Shown here in pieces: positions 54,589 to 62,414 of a stretch of DNA of 64,000 nucleotides. The DNA lies in assembly GCF_000820185.1 (NCBI RefSeq), contig NZ_CDCA01000028.1:124001-188000 (forward strand), in the 5' to 3' direction. The position numbers and the translations under genes were made by a program. Under the pieces are notes generated by a model. The model was not told where the DNA came from and searched no databases. It saw nothing but the letters and a program-made list of their open reading frames with translations. Every line of letters starts with the position of its first letter. Position 1 is the first letter of the stretch. The DNA comes from Aeromonas tecta (GTDB lineage Bacteria > Pseudomonadota > Gammaproteobacteria > Enterobacterales > Aeromonadaceae).

Positions 54589-55179
54589 ATGACCCTATCC
54601 GGATTTCAAGGCCTGGTTTTCGACCTCGACGGCACCCTGGTGGACTCCATGCCGTTGCATCTGGCCGCCTGGGAGCACGCCGCTCGCGAGTTTGGCTTTC
54701 GGTTTGATGCCGACTGGTTCTATGAACTGGGTGGCATGCCCAGCCGCAAGATTGCCCTGCTGGTGGCCGAGGAACAGCAGATAGCGCTGGATCCGCTGTT
54801 GGTGACCCGCTGCAAGACGGAGCACTACGTGGCCAATCTGCACAAGGCGACGGCCTTCCCGGCCATGCTGGAGCTGGTCAAGCGCTATCATGGCCAGATC
54901 CCCATGGGGATAGGCACCGGCTCGCCTCGCATCAATGCCGAAGCCGTGCTGCGCAACACCGGGCTGGATGGTTACTTTTCGGTGGTGGTCACCGCCGATG
55001 ACGTGGAGTTGCACAAACCCCATCCGGATACCTTCCTGCTGGTGGCACGCCGATTGGGAGTGGAGCCTGGCAGCTGTCTGGTGTTTGAGGATACGGGCAT
55101 AGGTGCACAGGCCGGTGAGGCCGCAGGCATGCAGGTCTGCATGATCAAGGAAGGAAAACCGGTCGGTTTGACCTACTGA
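54589..55179 (+). CDS. yqaB: YqaB-like HAD phosphatase (fructose-1-phosphatase type)
   Basis: 196 residues, beta-phosphoglucomutase subgroup of HAD. Motif I DLDGTLVDS with the two catalytic Asp, motif II TGS (GIGTGSPR), Lys of motif III (HKPHPDTFLL) and motif IV acidic pair in VFEDTGIG. Closely parallels E. coli YqaB, which dephosphorylates fructose-1-phosphate and related sugars. A separate transcription unit; a terminator precedes it and a long inverted repeat follows. Confidence 0.87.
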   Translation: MTLSGFQGLVFDLDGTLVDSMPLHLAAWEHAAREFGFRFDADWFYELGGMPSRKIALLVAEEQQIALDPLLVTRCKTEHYVANLHKATAFPAMLELVKRYHGQIPMGIGTGSPRINAEAVLRNTGLDGYFSVVVTADDVELHKPHPDTFLLVARRLGVEPGSCLVFEDTGIGAQAGEAAGMQVCMIKEGKPVGLTY

Positions 55180-55215
55180 GCGGATGGGAACGGTGATCCG
55201 ATCGGTTCATTGAAC

Positions 55216-55258
55216 AGTCCACTCTCATACGGGACAGGCGATAACATGAGAGTGGACT
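55216..55258. repeat. Perfect 13-bp inverted repeat between yqaB and the Hfq paralog
   Basis: Arms AGTCCACTCTCAT and ATGAGAGTGGACT, 17-nt loop, downstream of both convergent genes. No T-run on either strand. Could form an RNA 3'-end stem or bind a protein dimer. Confidence 0.7.
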
Positions 55259-55314
55259 CGGGCTCCGTCACTGGCTGACGTAGCAAAGCGTTCAGGATGA
55301 CGAGAGGGCGAGCA

Positions 55315-55674
55315 TCACTGCTCGCTGCTACCACCCTGGTTGTCGTCGTAACGGCTGGGGGCGCCATGGGGACGCGGTGCCATGGAGACGCGCGGCTTGC
55401 GAGCCCGCTGGATGCTGACGGCAGGGCGGCCTGAGTGCATGGCGATGGTGGAGATTTTGGCCTTGTAGACCAGTTGCTGGTTGCCATGGGCATCGGTCAG
55501 CAGCACGCTGTACTGGTCGAAACCGCTGATGGTTCCTTCCAGTTTGATGCCGCTTACCAGGAAGATGGCGACCTGACTGCGGTTCTTGCGCAGCCAGTTG
55601 AGGGCGGAATCTTGTCCGTTCCCAAGGGAGAAGGCTTGCTCAATCGTTGAGTAGCTTGGGGATTCAGTTGTCAT
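55315..55674 (-). CDS. Divergent Hfq-like RNA-binding protein (second Hfq)
   Basis: 119 residues with a central Sm-like Hfq core (about 18-88), an extra 13-residue N-terminus and a basic, Gly/Ser-rich tail. Aligned to E. coli Hfq, Gln8-Asp9 correspond to Gln21-Asp22, rim Arg16/Arg17/Arg19 to Arg29/Lys30/Arg32, Phe39 to Phe52 and Lys31 to Lys44. Key changes: Gln33 is Glu46, Tyr25 is Phe38 and the proximal U-binding Lys56-His57 is Lys71-Ala72, with a 2-residue insertion before it. The canonical hfq normally sits at miaA-hflX and is not in this window. The ribosome site is weak. Interpretation as a functional paralog is inference. Confidence 0.75.
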   Translation of the reverse strand: MTTESPSYSTIEQAFSLGNGQDSALNWLRKNRSQVAIFLVSGIKLEGTISGFDQYSVLLTDAHGNQQLVYKAKISTIAMHSGRPAVSIQRARKPRVSMAPRPHGAPSRYDDNQGGSSEQ

Positions 55675-55854
55675 AAATTATTGTCCCGCAGAAAAAAAGT
55701 GGCGTTTGATTGTGCTAAATGCCTACTGGCTTGTCAAAGTCATTCTCTTGCGTCGCGAAGCTGAACGAGCCGATGATCAGGGCTGGTGGTTAGCGGCGGC
55801 GGCTGCGATAATTGACGGCTCTGGCCGTTTGCGGCCTCATGCTGGGGTCTTATC

Positions 55855-57123
55855 TTGCATCCGGTTTCACACCAACACCCAACTTATACCCATGACGCGA
55901 CGGCTTGTGAAGAGTGCGACCTGCTGGTGCCGGCCACCCCGCTCGCGGTCGGGGAGACGAGCAGTTGCCCCCGCTGTGGTCACGTCCTGAGTCGCCATCT
56001 GCCGCAGCAGGAGCGCAGGCCACTGGCCTACGGCTTCGCTGCCCTCATCATGTTCGCGCTATCCAACGTCTTCACCTTCATGTCGTTCTCCTCCCACGGG
56101 GTGGGGCAGGAGATGACCTTCCTACAGTGCATCACCACCCTGGTGGAGCAGGGCTACCTGTTCCTCGGGGCCGTACTGAGCCTGACCCTGATCGGCTTGC
56201 CGCTGGTCTATGTGGGCTCCATCATGCTGGTGCTCTGGCGCCTCGACAAGGAGATGCACAGCCGGGCGCTGCGCTCCCTCGGCCGCCTGCTGTGCCGGAT
56301 CCGCCCTTGGCTGATGGTGGATGTGTTCCTGATCGGGGTGCTCATCTCCCTGGTCAAGCTGATGGGCATGGCGGACATCAAGATGGGGCTGTCGTTCTGG
56401 GCCTTCGTCGGTTATACCGTGCTGCTCATCAAGATGATGGCGTCCTTGGATCGGATGTGGCTGTGGCAGCGGCTGTTTGGCCCCACCGAGGCGCGGGAGC
56501 TGGATCCCGAAGCCGGCGCCATGGAGTCCGGGCTGGTGGGTTGCCATATTTGTGGTGCCCTGAGCGAGGCCGGTACCGACCGCTGCCCGCGCTGCGGCGA
56601 TCACCTGCATGCGCGCAAACCAGGGGGCCTGAACCGCACCTGGGCGTTGCTGATCACCTCGGTGATCCTCTATATCCCCGCCAACCTCTATCCCATCATG
56701 GACACGGTATTCCTGGGGGACGACAGCCCCTCGACCATACTCGGCGGGGTGGTGCTGTTGTGGGCTCTGGGCTCCTATCCCATCGCCGCCGTCATCTTCT
56801 TCGCCAGCGTGGTGATCCCTCTGGTGAAGATCCTGGCGCTGCTGTGGCTCTGCTACGTGGTGCAGCGTGGCCAGGGCGCCTCGCCGCTGCGCAAGCTCAA
56901 GCTCTATCGCATGACCGAATTTGTGGGGCGCTGGTCGATGATCGACGTCTTCGTGGTGGCCATCTTGGCGGGTCTCATCCGACTCGATAATCTGATGACC
57001 ATCTACCCTGGCCCTGCGGCCGTCGCCTTTGCGGGGGTCGTGTTGATCACCATGGTGGCCGCCATGAGTTTCGATTCCCGACTGATCTGGGATTTACAAC
57101 AAGGAGAGCGCGAACGTGAGTGA
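55855..57123 (+). CDS. pqiA: Paraquat-inducible protein A
   Basis: 422 residues with two homologous halves, each a zinc-ribbon-like Cys cluster (CEECD...CPRCG at about 18-44 and CHICG...CPRCG at about 226-246) plus four helices. Inner-membrane partner of the PqiB MCE tunnel, which moves lipids between membranes. The start is TTG 55855, because the first zinc cluster begins at residue 18 and no ATG lies between it and upstream stops; GGGG lies before it. Overlaps pqiB by 8 nt. Confidence 0.9.
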   Translation: MHPVSHQHPTYTHDATACEECDLLVPATPLAVGETSSCPRCGHVLSRHLPQQERRPLAYGFAALIMFALSNVFTFMSFSSHGVGQEMTFLQCITTLVEQGYLFLGAVLSLTLIGLPLVYVGSIMLVLWRLDKEMHSRALRSLGRLLCRIRPWLMVDVFLIGVLISLVKLMGMADIKMGLSFWAFVGYTVLLIKMMASLDRMWLWQRLFGPTEARELDPEAGAMESGLVGCHICGALSEAGTDRCPRCGDHLHARKPGGLNRTWALLITSVILYIPANLYPIMDTVFLGDDSPSTILGGVVLLWALGSYPIAAVIFFASVVIPLVKILALLWLCYVVQRGQGASPLRKLKLYRMTEFVGRWSMIDVFVVAILAGLIRLDNLMTIYPGPAAVAFAGVVLITMVAAMSFDSRLIWDLQQGERERE

Positions 57124-58762
57124 GCGTAAGACAAGGTGGAAACCCGGTTCGGATTTTCTGAGCTCGGCCGCCGCTATCTGGATGGTGCCCATGCTGGCGC
57201 TGTTCATAGGAGCCTGGATGCTGTTCCAGCACTGGTATTCACAAGGCCCCAGCTTCACTATGACCGTGGCCACCGCCGAGGGCATAGTGGCGGGCAAGAC
57301 GGTGATCCGTTCTCGTGAGGTGGAGGTGGGTCGCATTGAGGCGGTGGAGCTCAGTGATGACTACAGCCATGCGGTGCTCAAGGCTCGCCTGAACAGTGCC
57401 GCCGCCGGCATGCTCAAAAAGGACAGCCAGTTCTGGGTGGTCAAGCCCAGGATAGGCCGGGAAGGGGTCTCAGGCCTCGGCACCCTGCTCTCCGGCGCCT
57501 ATATCGAGCTCTCCCCGGGCAAGAAGGGCAAGGCGCGCAACACCTACGCCATGCTCGACAGGCCACCCTTGGCGTCGCTCGATGCCAAGGGGCTGCGGCT
57601 GTCCCTCTCCAGCCGTGATGCCAATGCGTTGGGGGTGGGGTCGCCCATCAACTATCAGGGCTTCACAATAGGTCAGGTGGAGGAGGCCAAGTTCCTGCCC
57701 GAGAAGAGCGAGATGGAGTATCAGCTCTTCATCAACGCCCCCTATGACATCCTGGTGAGTAGCAACTCCCGCTTCTGGCTGACCCCAGGCTTCGAGGTCT
57801 CCATGAGCAGCGAGGGGATGAAGGTCAAGATGGACTCCCTGGAGAGTCTGGTCAACGGCGGCATCACCATGGGGCTGCCACCTGGCTGGCTGCCGGGTGA
57901 GCCGGTCAAGCAGCAGGAAGAGTTCGTGCTGTTCAAGGATGAGGCGAGCGTGCTGGCCGGTAGCCTGGATCAGTTCATCGACTACGTCTTCCTGTTCGAG
58001 AATGACGTGGGCGGTCTGCACCCGGGTGCGGCCGTGCAATATCGCGGTATTCGGGTCGGTACCGTCATCTCGGCTCCCTACCTCATCGACGACAAGGGGG
58101 TTCAGCTGTTCAAGAGCCGCCAGATCCCGGTGCTGGCGCGCATCGAGGTGCAGCGGCTCTCTCACCGCTACGCCAATGCGGAGAAGGAGCAGTGGCGTGC
58201 CCTGTTCAACAAGCAATTCAAGGAAGGTCTGAGGGCCAGTCTCAAGACCTCCAGCCTGCTGACCGGTGGCAAGGTGGTGGATCTGAACTTCTACCCGGAC
58301 GTGCCCGCCTACCAGCCGCTTAAAGTCGCGGGCTATCAGGTGTTCCCGACCGCACAGGGCGGGCTGGATCAGATAGAGCGGAAGGTGAACCTCATCCTCG
58401 ACAAGTTCGTCGACATGGACATGGCAACCACGCTGACCCAGGTCAACAGCACTCTGGCGACCCTGGACAAGACGCTCAAGCACGTCAGCGCTGTGAGCTC
58501 GAACCTGGAGCAGTTCACCGGCCAGCAATCGACCCAACAGTTGCCGGCGTCGCTGAATCAGAGCCTCAAGCAGTTGCAGGAGACGTTGCAGACCTATGAT
58601 GCCGGCTCCCAGACCAATCAGGAGCTGCGCCAGTCGGTGCAATCCCTCAACCAGTTGATGGGAGAGCTACAACCCCTGGTCCATTCATTGAATGAGCAGC
58701 CGAGTTCGCTGATCTTCGATCGTTCCCGTCCCCTGGACCCAGAGCCCAAGCGAGGAAAATGA
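57116..58762 (+). CDS. pqiB: PqiB MCE-domain transport protein
   Basis: 548 residues: an N-terminal helix (about 18-38), three MCE domains and a long C-terminal helical segment that forms the syringe-like needle across the periplasm. GTG start at 57116 overlaps the pqiA end. Ends overlapping pqiC by 4 nt (ATGA). Works with PqiA and lipoprotein PqiC for lipid transport. Confidence 0.92.
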   Translation: MSERKTRWKPGSDFLSSAAAIWMVPMLALFIGAWMLFQHWYSQGPSFTMTVATAEGIVAGKTVIRSREVEVGRIEAVELSDDYSHAVLKARLNSAAAGMLKKDSQFWVVKPRIGREGVSGLGTLLSGAYIELSPGKKGKARNTYAMLDRPPLASLDAKGLRLSLSSRDANALGVGSPINYQGFTIGQVEEAKFLPEKSEMEYQLFINAPYDILVSSNSRFWLTPGFEVSMSSEGMKVKMDSLESLVNGGITMGLPPGWLPGEPVKQQEEFVLFKDEASVLAGSLDQFIDYVFLFENDVGGLHPGAAVQYRGIRVGTVISAPYLIDDKGVQLFKSRQIPVLARIEVQRLSHRYANAEKEQWRALFNKQFKEGLRASLKTSSLLTGGKVVDLNFYPDVPAYQPLKVAGYQVFPTAQGGLDQIERKVNLILDKFVDMDMATTLTQVNSTLATLDKTLKHVSAVSSNLEQFTGQQSTQQLPASLNQSLKQLQETLQTYDAGSQTNQELRQSVQSLNQLMGELQPLVHSLNEQPSSLIFDRSRPLDPEPKRGK

Positions 58763-59331
58763 TGAAAAAACAGATGATGACGCTGGCCTTGCTGGGCCTG
58801 TTGGCGGGTTGCAGTTCAGCCCCCACCAGCCTGCATTACTACTCCCTCGATGCCGACAGCCAGCCAGCGCCGACCCTGGCAACCCAGCCGCAACACCAGC
58901 TGGTGTTGCGGCCCATCGCCCTGTCGGGACAGCTGGACAGGGTCAGCCTGGTCTATCAGCTGGAAGGCAATGAACTGCACTTTGCCGAGTACCACCGCTG
59001 GGCTGGATCCCTGGATGCTCAGCTCAATCAGCTGACACTGGATGGCCTCTCCAGCCGCCTGCCGGGTTGGGTGGTGCGTCAGGACGGAGCCCGCAAGGGG
59101 CCCGTCCTGACCATCTCGGTGGAACGCTTCCAGGGGCGCCACGATGGCCGCGCCTTGCTCAGCGGTCGCTGGCGCTTGCTGACCGAGGATGGAGTCGTGC
59201 TGCGGGACGTGCCCTTCCAGCAAGTACGGGTCTTGCCCGCCGATGGTTATGGCACTCTGGTGGATGAGCTGGGACAGGGCTGGCAGCAGCTGCTGGATGA
59301 GATAGCGGCTGACATACGCACGCGAGCCTGA
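58759..59331 (+). CDS. pqiC: PqiC/YmbA outer membrane lipoprotein
   Basis: 190 residues with signal and lipobox LLGLLAGC (Cys about 20). ABC-type transport auxiliary (DUF330) fold; the family caps the PqiB needle at the outer membrane. Last gene of pqiABC; a bidirectional terminator follows. Confidence 0.9.
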   Translation: MMKKQMMTLALLGLLAGCSSAPTSLHYYSLDADSQPAPTLATQPQHQLVLRPIALSGQLDRVSLVYQLEGNELHFAEYHRWAGSLDAQLNQLTLDGLSSRLPGWVVRQDGARKGPVLTISVERFQGRHDGRALLSGRWRLLTEDGVVLRDVPFQQVRVLPADGYGTLVDELGQGWQQLLDEIAADIRTRA

Positions 59332-59345
59332 ATGAGGCAATAAAG

Positions 59346-59375
59346 AAACGGGAGGCCAAGGCCTCCCGTTTTGTT
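59346..59375. terminator. Bidirectional terminator between pqiC and ompA paralog
   Basis: AAACGGGAGGCC and GGCCTCCCGTTTT arms around AA. Confidence 0.9.
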
Positions 59376-59394
59376 TGGTGCGGATGACGCGAGG

Positions 59395-60426
59395 TTATTG
59401 TTGTACCTCGGAGACCCCTTGTACCTTCACTTCAACCCGACGATCCGGGGCCAGGCAGACGATCAGATCACGCTTGGACTTGCTGGTGCAGCTCTCGCCG
59501 GTAATCGGATTGTTCTTGCCATGCCCTTCCACGTTCACCTTGCCGGCAGGTAAGCCCTTGCCAATCAGGTAGTTGGCGACTGTCTGGGCGCGCTGTTCAG
59601 ACAGCTTCTGGTTATAGGCATCGGAGCCGATACGGTCGGTGTAGCCGATGACGGTGGCGGAGCCATCCTTGGGTCTGGCTTCTTCAATCTGGCTATACAG
59701 GGTATCCAGAGCTTGGCCGGCGGCCGGTTTGAGGGTGGCCTTGTTGAAGTCAAACAGCACGTCTGAGCTCAGGGTGAACTGCTTGTCGACTACGACGGGT
59801 TCTGGTGCAGGAGCCGGGGCCGCGACCGGCAGTGCCGCCGCGACCTGACCGAAGCGATAGACGGCCGCCAGGGAGAGCAGGCCGTTGTCCATGCGCAGAC
59901 CGGTATCATCACGGCTGCCATAGGGGGTGCTGTATTGATATTCGAGGCGGGCGGCCCAGTCCAGGTTGAGAGCATATTCGGCACCCAGTGCGCCGATGAA
60001 GGTCCCGCGGCTGTCGCTGCCCAGCGCATCGCTGCTGGTCCAGCCATAGCCGCCACCGAGGCGACCGTAGAGATCCAGGCTCTCAGTGACCGGGAAGCCC
60101 AGCTTCAGGGTCAACTGGGCAAGTTGAGCTTCGACTGAATCATTGAAGGCCGCGGCGTTGCGGGTACCGCTGTATTTGTATTTGCCCAGATAGTCGTAAC
60201 CCAGTTCGATGCCCAGGTTCCGGTTGATCTGGTAGCCGCCGAAGAGACCGGCCCCGACTTCGTCGTTGTCCTCATCGGTGGAGAGGATGCTGTTGCTCTC
60301 GTCGACGCCGTAGAAGTTGGACCAACCCAATTTGGCACCGCCATACCAGGTGTTATCTTGTCCGGCTGCCTGAGCGTTGGCCGCAAGCAAGCCTGAAACC
60401 AGTAAGGTAATCAGTGTTTTATTCAT
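59395..60426 (-). CDS. ompA: OmpA-family outer membrane porin (second of two in the window)
   Basis: 343 residues. Signal peptide MNKTLITLLVSGLLAANAQA before AGQDNTWY, an eight-stranded barrel, Pro-Ala-rich linker, and the C-terminal peptidoglycan-binding domain with GYTDRIGSDAYNQKLSEQRA. A Cys pair (ESCTSK...LIVCLA) near the end matches the first paralog. AGGCT precedes ATG 60426; the frame extends 5 codons upstream without use. About 285 bp of AT-rich promoter DNA precede it. Confidence 0.92.
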   Translation of the reverse strand: MNKTLITLLVSGLLAANAQAAGQDNTWYGGAKLGWSNFYGVDESNSILSTDEDNDEVGAGLFGGYQINRNLGIELGYDYLGKYKYSGTRNAAAFNDSVEAQLAQLTLKLGFPVTESLDLYGRLGGGYGWTSSDALGSDSRGTFIGALGAEYALNLDWAARLEYQYSTPYGSRDDTGLRMDNGLLSLAAVYRFGQVAAALPVAAPAPAPEPVVVDKQFTLSSDVLFDFNKATLKPAAGQALDTLYSQIEEARPKDGSATVIGYTDRIGSDAYNQKLSEQRAQTVANYLIGKGLPAGKVNVEGHGKNNPITGESCTSKSKRDLIVCLAPDRRVEVKVQGVSEVQQ

Positions 60427-60615
60427 ATGAAGCCTCTGCAATTTTATCTGTGGGAGAGATCGAATCGGTATCGCCTCACCTCATGGGTTGAGCCTGTGTC
60501 CAGTCACAACATGTTTAAGCGTAGCCCGTTTTTTTTGAACCACAAGCAACTGATATAAAACATATTGTGATATCGATTTGCATCATAGAGGAGTTAGCGG
60601 AGGGGAGGGGGCACT

Positions 60616-60681
60616 ATGGCTCCGATTTGTGACGGGTGTCATATGAGTTGTTTGTTTTGCGAGCAAGAGGGGCGTTCATAA
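60616..60681 (+). CDS. Candidate 21-residue double-CxxC small protein
   Basis: ORF encoding MAPICDGCHMSCLFCEQEGR-S, too short for ordinary gene calls. CDGC and CLFC are two CxxC pairs three residues apart, as in a minimal zinc or redox site. GGAGGGG precedes the ATG by about six bases, an unusually strong Shine-Dalgarno. It lies in the gap between the ompA paralog and GCAT; AT-rich DNA with a possible promoter lies upstream. Its stop overlaps the GCAT terminator. Unproven; conservation is needed. Confidence 0.4.
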   Translation: MAPICDGCHMSCLFCEQEGRS

Positions 60682-60706
60682 AAAGGCCGACAGAGCGTGT
60701 CGGCCT
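60680..60706 (-). terminator. Terminator of the GCAT gene
   Basis: AGGCCGACA/TGTCGGCCT arms with GAGCG loop; T-run on the minus strand. 9 bp beyond the GCAT stop. Confidence 0.88.
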
Positions 60707-60714
60707 GGGCATCA

Positions 60715-61722
60715 TCACTGGGCGATGAATTCATACTCCTGCTCGATGAAGGCGGCGGCTCGTTCGCTCAAGGCTGCGTGCACGACCGTGGTCGGATGGA
60801 CTTGATCCCAGAACATCTTGCCTTCACAGTTGAGCTCGCCTGCGCTGCGGCGTGCCATCGGGCTGGCAACGGCCTGGGCCAGCAAGGGGTTGCCTGCGAT
60901 GGCGAGGCGCTCAGGCTCGCTGAAGGCCGAGAGCTGGCTGTCAGTGCTGGCGCTGCGGGAAGAGAAAGGTTTCCACACATAGCTACCGCCGTAGCAGGCA
61001 TTCTCGATGTCGCTCAGGCCGAAGTTCTGCGGCTCACGCAGCATCTCGGCGAACTGCTTGTCGATCTCGAACAGCTTCACCAGGCCGGTGGGCGCCAGCT
61101 GGCGAGCCAGGTTCAGCAGCAGTTCGTTGTGATAGGACGAAACATGGCTGGCCGCGGCCACCACTTTCTGGCTGCGGGCCGACGGGTTCTGGCCGAGATC
61201 CGGCAGGTTGAACAGCAGCACCTGCTTCGCACCGTTCAGCACCAGACGATTCGCCGAGTCGCTGATGACGTCACGCACCCGCTTGGCATCCTGCTCCGTG
61301 TTCCAGCCATAGGCCAGATAGTCGTTGGCGCCGACCCAGAGGATCACCAGATCGTCAGGTTTGAAGCTGTCTTTCTCCAGGAACTGGGTGATCTCGTAGT
61401 CCAGATTGTTGATGACCTGATACTTGGGATTCCAGGAGATCTTGTTGTATGCCACAGCGGTGGCACCGCCTTCCGCCTCGTTGGCTATCTTCAGTCCCGG
61501 GAAATGCTGGGGCAGCTGCTCCAGCCAGACCGGACCGTTGGAGAAGCGACCCTGGTAATAGGGTGGGCTGGAGGGGAGATAACCGCGCATCTTGCCATAC
61601 ATCTTGCCGGTATCGGACAAGCTATCGCCGAACATCACGATGCGGGAGAAGGCGGGACGACTCTCGGCTGCCTGGATGGTCAGCGCGAAGAGTCCCAGTA
61701 AACACACAAGCCATTTTTTCAT
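60715..61722 (-). CDS. gcat: Glycerophospholipid-cholesterol acyltransferase (secreted GDSL lipase)
   Basis: 335 residues, the length of the well-known Aeromonas GCAT (also called SatA or PlaC). Signal MKKWLVCLLGLFALTIQA, then FSRIVMFGDSLSDTGKMY with the catalytic Ser of GDSLSDTG, the Asn of NDYLAYGWN and the Asp-x-x-His of WDQVHPTTVVHA. Acylates cholesterol and hydrolyses phospholipids after secretion; a virulence factor of fish and human pathogens. The protein is proteolytically activated, and the Cys pair (NACYGG...LNCEGK) fits the disulfide. Start 61722 fixed by signal peptide; a 100-codon upstream extension is spurious. Confidence 0.95.
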   Translation of the reverse strand: MKKWLVCLLGLFALTIQAAESRPAFSRIVMFGDSLSDTGKMYGKMRGYLPSSPPYYQGRFSNGPVWLEQLPQHFPGLKIANEAEGGATAVAYNKISWNPKYQVINNLDYEITQFLEKDSFKPDDLVILWVGANDYLAYGWNTEQDAKRVRDVISDSANRLVLNGAKQVLLFNLPDLGQNPSARSQKVVAAASHVSSYHNELLLNLARQLAPTGLVKLFEIDKQFAEMLREPQNFGLSDIENACYGGSYVWKPFSSRSASTDSQLSAFSEPERLAIAGNPLLAQAVASPMARRSAGELNCEGKMFWDQVHPTTVVHAALSERAAAFIEQEYEFIAQ

Positions 61723-61963
61723 ATTGTTGTTCTCGTTACATGGGTGCAGGTAGTGCCTGCAGGCTTTTCCTCGAAGCGGCAAGCCGGGCTGGGGACCCGA
61801 TTTGCCACGTCGCAGGGTATTAAGCCGAATTAAATTTCGCAGTAAGGCATGTCGATTAAATCGATTACGGTCACACTCGACTCCCCCAGATGGGGTGCGC
61901 TTCACGTTTGTTTCACGAAGGAAGGGGCAATATGACCTCATACCGCAAAGACAGGAGCATGAA

Positions 61964-62344
61964 ATGAACAAAGCTAGCGTAATCGGCCTGGTGGCCCTGA
62001 TGTCCGTATCCTCTTTCGCCATGGCGGCCTACACAGGCCCGCAGGAGCAGAACAAGGTCTCGGTCGCACAGTTGAAAGACGTGGCCGATGACAACTGGGT
62101 AACCCTGGAAGGCAATCTGGTCAAGCACCTGGGTGGCGAGAACTACATGTTCCGCGATACCAGCGGTGAGGTGGAAGTGGAAGTGGATCAGGATGTGTGG
62201 CGTGGCACCGAAGTGGGACCGAACGATCTGATCCGTATCCGTGGTGAGGTTGACCACAGCTGGAACAAGACCGAAGTGGAGGTCAAGAGCCTGGAGAAGG
62301 TTGGCGCCGCGGCACCGAGCAAGGGTGGCTTCATCGCCAAGTAA
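61964..62344 (+). CDS. YgiW/YdeI-type BOF (bacterial OB-fold) periplasmic protein
   Basis: 126 residues: signal peptide MNKASVIGLVALMSVSSFAMA, then a single BOF domain with WVTLEGNLVKHLGGENYMFRD and the acidic VEVEVDQDVW strand. Family members such as E. coli YgiW and YdeI protect against peroxide, cadmium and antimicrobial peptides, with ligand unknown. AGGAG precedes ATG 61964. Single gene with its own terminator. Confidence 0.85.
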   Translation: MNKASVIGLVALMSVSSFAMAAYTGPQEQNKVSVAQLKDVADDNWVTLEGNLVKHLGGENYMFRDTSGEVEVEVDQDVWRGTEVGPNDLIRIRGEVDHSWNKTEVEVKSLEKVGAAAPSKGGFIAK

Positions 62345-62371
62345 GGGTGATGACGGCACTGCATCAGATAA

Positions 62372-62405
62372 AAGAAGGGCGCTCCATGAGCGCCCTTCTT
62401 GTTTT
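62372..62405. terminator. Terminator between the BOF gene and mltC
   Basis: AAGAAGGGCGCTC and GAGCGCCCTTCTT arms with CATG loop and T-run on the plus side. It may also serve mltC. Confidence 0.9.
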
Positions 62406-62414
62406 TGGATACCG

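Noticed and set aside
57470..58642. 390-codon minus-strand open frame antisense to pqiB
   Set aside because: Leu/His/Gln-rich shadow with no start signal; pqiB is the supported gene.
61723..62022. 100-codon N-terminal extension of GCAT
   Set aside because: The signal peptide at 61722 matches the known protein start and the extension overlaps the divergent promoter region.
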